Shown piece after piece: positions 5,044 to 7,671 of a stretch of DNA of 7,671 nt. Both the position numbers and the translations under genes were made by a program. Within the stretch, counting starts at the first letter, position 1; each line of letters begins with the position of its first letter. The DNA lies in the NCBI GenBank assembly GCA_029821235.1, contig JALGTT010000065.1, positions 1-7,671 on the forward strand, read 5' to 3'. The notes below the pieces were generated by a model, which saw only the letters and a program-made list of their open reading frames with translations, had not been told where the DNA came from and ran no database searches. The stretch comes from Candidatus Hebobacteria bacterium. GTDB taxonomy: Bacteria; Armatimonadota; Hebobacteria; Hebobacterales; Hebobacteraceae.

Positions 5044-5482
5044 ATTACTGATCAGCATCCCCCTCTTGATCATCCTCATCGCGCTCGACGGAGTGGCGGC
5101 CCTGGAGGGGCTGCCCCTCCTGGTAATCGCCCTGGGGCTGGCCCTGCTGGCCGGTGACGCGGCCCGCACCTGGCTGCGGTCGAAGGGGAGGCCGAACCTG
5201 GCCTGGCTGCCCTTCATGGCCGCCGCCCTGGTCCTGCTGATCGCGTTCTGCAAGGGAAGAGATCTCTCACAGGGAGCGCTCTTCGCCATCACGCTGGGGG
5301 TGGTGTTCGATATTCTGTTGATTGCGCTGGCGGCGATTGCGGAGGCCGGCCGGAGGCGCGCGAAAGGCGTGCTGGAGTTCGCCGGCCTGTTGGCCCTCGG
5401 CCTGGCGATGGGGTTCGCGCTCTCGCTGATGTTCGTGTTCGTCCACGGCGGTCCGGCCGCCACCAGCCTCGCCGGGCCCTGA
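5021..5482 (+). CDS. Truncated CdsA-like membrane protein (N-terminal half only)
   Basis: This 153-residue integral membrane protein has about five hydrophobic segments (near residues 9-28, 31-45, 60-77, 85-106 and 117-141), with basic loops RTWLRSKGR (49-57) and GRRRAK (110-115). It occupies the slot that normally holds cdsA, phosphatidate cytidylyltransferase, between uppS and dxr. Its helix and loop layout parallels the first 140 or so residues of CdsA. The catalytic half that carries the family signature (the DTGAY and SPxKTxEG region) is missing, and only 7 bp separate its TGA from dxr, so the missing half is not next door in another frame. The reading frame is clean, and ATG 5021, preceded by GGAG (5011-5014), overlaps uppS by 23 nt. 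As it stands it cannot be a CDP-diacylglycerol synthase. It may be a remnant with a structural role, or an unrelated membrane protein that replaced cdsA. Confidence 0.7.
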   Translation: MQWKTSTKLLISIPLLIILIALDGVAALEGLPLLVIALGLALLAGDAARTWLRSKGRPNLAWLPFMAAALVLLIAFCKGRDLSQGALFAITLGVVFDILLIALAAIAEAGRRRAKGVLEFAGLLALGLAMGFALSLMFVFVHGGPAATSLAGP

Positions 5483-5489
5483 GTCCGCC

Positions 5490-6656
5490 ATGAGTCACCC
5501 CAAAGGCATCGCCATTCTCGGTTCCACAGGCTCCATCGGCCTCCAGACCCTCGATGTCATCTCCGCCCTTCCGGGTCGGTTCCGCGTGGTGGCGCTCGCC
5601 TGCCGCCGCGCAGCCGAGGAAGTCGCCGAACAGGCGCTCCAGTACCGCCCCAAGGTCGTCGCGGTGGCCGACCGGCAGGCCGCGAAGGCAGTGCGCCAAC
5701 GGCTCCAGGGGCATACTGTGGAGGTCGCCTCAGGGCCGGAGGCGGTGGCAGCCTGCGCGGTGAGAGAGGACGTTGATCTAGTGGTGGCGGCGGCGAGCGG
5801 GATCGCGGGCCTGCTCCCCGTGTGGGAGGCGGTCGGCGCGGGCAAGACCGTCGCGCTGGCCAACAAGGAGCCGCTGGTGGTGGCGGGCGAGTTGCTGACC
5901 GCCCGCGCCAGGGAGGCCGGCGCGCGACTCCTGCCCGTGGACAGCGAGCACTCCGCCATCTTCCAACTCCTGCTGGGGCAGGACCGGGGCGCGGTGAGGA
6001 GGGTGATCCTCACCGCCTCGGGGGGCGCGTTCCGCGACTTCAGCCCCGAGGACCTGGCGAACGTGACCCCGGAACAGGCGCTGTCCCACCCCACCTGGCA
6101 AATGGGCCCGAAGGTGACCGTGGACTCCGCCACCCTGATGAACAAAGGGCTGGAGGTGATGGAGGCGCGCTGGCTGTTCGACCTGGACCCGGAGCAGATC
6201 GCGGTGCTGATGCACCCGGAGAGCATCGTGCACAGCGTGGTGGAATTCGCGGACGGCAGCCTCCTCGCCCAACTTGCGCCGCCCGACATGCGGCTTCCCA
6301 TCCAGTTCGCCCTCACCTATCCCGAACGGCTGCCCCGCCGCGACCCGCCCCTCGACCTGGCGCGGCTCGGCGCGCTGCACTTCTCCGAGGTGCCGCTCTC
6401 CCGTTATCCGTGTCTCCGCCTGGCGCGGGAGGTGCTCGCCGCCGGCGGCACCGCTCCAGCCGCCCTGAATGCGGCCGACGAGGTGGCGGTGGAATGGTTC
6501 TTGCAGGGAAGAATCCCCTTTACTCGAATTTCGGAGATCATCGCAGACACGCTGTCGCAGCACGAGGTGCGGCCCGCGGATTCGCTGGAGACACTGCTTT
6601 CCGTTGACCGCGAGGTGCGGGAACGCCTGGAGAAGGACGCGCGGAAGTGGACCTGA
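5490..6656 (+). CDS. dxr: 1-deoxy-D-xylulose 5-phosphate reductoisomerase
   Basis: Dxr carries out the first committed step of the MEP isoprenoid pathway: NADPH-dependent rearrangement and reduction of DXP to 2-C-methyl-D-erythritol 4-phosphate. It is the target of fosmidomycin. The 388-residue product is of family length. Motifs: GSTGSIG (11-17) for NADPH, ALANKEPLV (122-130), PVDSEHSAIFQ (149-159) with metal ligands Asp151 and Glu153, LTASGGAFRD (174-183), HPTWQMGPK (200-208) with the flap His200 and Trp203, and VDSATLMNKGLEVMEARWLF (211-230) with substrate residues Ser213, Asn218, Lys219 and the third metal ligand Glu222. The C-terminal region includes NAADEVAVEWFL. ATG 5490 lies 7 nt after the cdsA-like stop and has no clear Shine-Dalgarno, so initiation probably depends on coupling. 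Confidence 0.98.
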   Translation: MSHPKGIAILGSTGSIGLQTLDVISALPGRFRVVALACRRAAEEVAEQALQYRPKVVAVADRQAAKAVRQRLQGHTVEVASGPEAVAACAVREDVDLVVAAASGIAGLLPVWEAVGAGKTVALANKEPLVVAGELLTARAREAGARLLPVDSEHSAIFQLLLGQDRGAVRRVILTASGGAFRDFSPEDLANVTPEQALSHPTWQMGPKVTVDSATLMNKGLEVMEARWLFDLDPEQIAVLMHPESIVHSVVEFADGSLLAQLAPPDMRLPIQFALTYPERLPRRDPPLDLARLGALHFSEVPLSRYPCLRLAREVLAAGGTAPAALNAADEVAVEWFLQGRIPFTRISEIIADTLSQHEVRPADSLETLLSVDREVRERLEKDARKWT

Positions 6657-7671
6657 TACGATATGCGGCCATTGGACTCGCCTTCGGGTTGACCGTGTTC
6701 GTGCACGAACTCGGGCACTTCCTCACCGCGCGGCTGTCCGGCATGGCGGTCCACGAGTTCTCCATCGGGTTCGGGAGACCGCTCCTCTTCTGGTTCAAGC
6801 GCGGGGAGACCCAGTATTCGTTCCGGCTGTGGCCGTTCTTCAGTTATGTGCGGGTGGCGGGCATGGAGCCGGACGACCATCACCCACACGGATTCGACAA
6901 GAAGGGCCGGCCGGCGCGCGCCGCGGTGCTGGTGATGGGCTCGGTGATGAACTTCCTGCTGGCGGTGGCCATCTTCGTCGCCATGGGGACGTTCATCGGC
7001 ATGCCGATGGTGCAGAACCGGGTGGACCTGGTGCAGAAGAAGTCCCCGGCGGCGCAGGCGGGCTTGCAGCCGGGCGACCGCATCGTCGGGGCGAGCGGCC
7101 GCACGGATCTTTCGGTTGACGAAATCAGAAAGGTCATCCGCTCCCACCCCGAGCAGGAGATCGTGCTGGAGATCGAGCGGAACGGAAAACGCTTGAGCCT
7201 CCCGATCACCCCGCGGGCGGAGACGGAACTGCAGGTCGAGGGGCTGAAGATACACAAGGTCCAGATCGGGCTCATCGGGATCCAGTTCGGCACCCGGACC
7301 ATGCCGGTCGGCGTCTGGCAGTCGGTCAAGAACGGTTTCCTGTTCGTCTACGATATGGTCCACATACAGATCGTGGGCATCATCGGCGTTATCAGCAAGA
7401 CCGTCCCCGCCGATTTCATCGGCCCCGTGGGTATGGCCGACATGCTCTACCGGCAGGCCGAGCAGAGCTGGGCCGACTTCCTGTGGATGTTTGCGCTGTT
7501 CACGGTGGCCGTGGGCTTCATCAACCTGCTGCCGATTCCTCCCCTCGACGGCAGCCGCCTCGTCATCCTCGCCATCGAGGGCATCCGCGGCAAGCCCTTC
7601 GACAAGCGCAAGGAGTTGGTGGTGCACATCGTGGGGCTGATGCTCTTCCTCGGCCTCGCCCTGATCGTCGC
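6647..7671 (+). CDS. rseP: Site-2-protease-type zinc metalloprotease RseP/RasP, C-terminus cut by window end
   Basis: This membrane-embedded protease cuts transmembrane substrates, such as anti-sigma factors or leftover signal peptides, after a first cut outside the membrane. 341 codons are present, with at most a few tens missing. Seen: the zinc motif HELGH (20-24) in the first membrane helix, SIGFG, the segment leading to AGMEP, a helix around VLVMGSVMNFLLAVAIF, a single PDZ domain beginning near residue 130 (SPAAQAGLQPGDRIVG), and the second active-site motif NLLPIPPLDGSR with Asp301. One PDZ is the RasP/Gram-positive arrangement; E. coli RseP has two. GTG 6647 is the only start leaving a full first helix before HELGH, and it overlaps dxr by 10 nt. 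The usual PLGGYVKM segment reads WPFFSYVRV here (62-70). Confidence 0.95.
   Translation, partial: MDLIRYAAIGLAFGLTVFVHELGHFLTARLSGMAVHEFSIGFGRPLLFWFKRGETQYSFRLWPFFSYVRVAGMEPDDHHPHGFDKKGRPARAAVLVMGSVMNFLLAVAIFVAMGTFIGMPMVQNRVDLVQKKSPAAQAGLQPGDRIVGASGRTDLSVDEIRKVIRSHPEQEIVLEIERNGKRLSLPITPRAETELQVEGLKIHKVQIGLIGIQFGTRTMPVGVWQSVKNGFLFVYDMVHIQIVGIIGVISKTVPADFIGPVGMADMLYRQAEQSWADFLWMFALFTVAVGFINLLPIPPLDGSRLVILAIEGIRGKPFDKRKELVVHIVGLMLFLGLALIV

Noticed and set aside
5440..5489. Frameshift hiding the rest of cdsA
   Set aside because: Only 7 bp lie between the stop and the dxr start, and the dxr N-terminus with GSTGSIG is intact, so no room exists for a catalytic half.
6404..7627. 407-codon open frame on the - strand across dxr and rseP
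   Set aside because: It is antisense to two genes with intact active-site motifs, and its composition is typical of shadow frames.

Overview
The window is a GC-rich bacterial chromosome segment with every recognisable gene on the + strand. It starts inside hslU (C-terminal 150 residues), crosses a 641-bp gap full of palindromes, and then runs through a compact block: rpsB, tsf, pyrH, frr, a 70-residue PASTA-like gene, uppS, a truncated cdsA-like gene, dxr and an rseP/rasP-type protease cut by the window end. The order rpsB-tsf-pyrH-frr-uppS-cdsA-dxr-rseP is a widely conserved bacterial cluster. The source is probably an uncultured high-GC bacterium. An hslU-rpsB neighbourhood, the short EF-Ts and the single-PDZ RseP fit a Gram-positive-like or Armatimonadota/Chloroflexota-type lineage better than a proteobacterium, but the phylum is inference only.

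Regions: 1-453 is the end of hslU. 454-1094 has no protein gene. It holds two copies of a diverged 32-bp palindromic repeat (474-505 and 856-887), a large nested inverted-repeat structure (536-776), a weak promoter candidate near 913-942 and the rpsB leader. At 1071-1098 an exact 14-bp tandem duplication has doubled the rpsB ribosome-binding site and TTG start, leaving a 10-codon out-of-frame decoy ORF whose stop overlaps codon 6 of rpsB. 1095-4055 carries the translation and nucleotide genes rpsB, tsf, pyrH and frr. 4052-7671 carries the envelope and isoprenoid genes, most of them overlapping by 4-23 nt, which implies translational coupling.

How the genes work together: S2, EF-Ts and RRF serve translation, and UMP kinase supplies UDP and then UTP. 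Dxr feeds the MEP pathway, whose C5 units UppS builds into undecaprenyl diphosphate, the precursor of the lipid carrier for peptidoglycan. RseP is an intramembrane protease. CdsA would normally supply CDP-diacylglycerol for phospholipids, but here only a five-helix stretch resembling its N-terminal half remains, with no catalytic half.

The points most worth a second look are the duplicated rpsB start, the amputated cdsA-like gene, the PASTA-like small protein between frr and uppS, the atypical HslU C-terminus and the nested inverted repeat upstream of rpsB. I see no tRNA, rRNA, CRISPR array, transposase or defence system.
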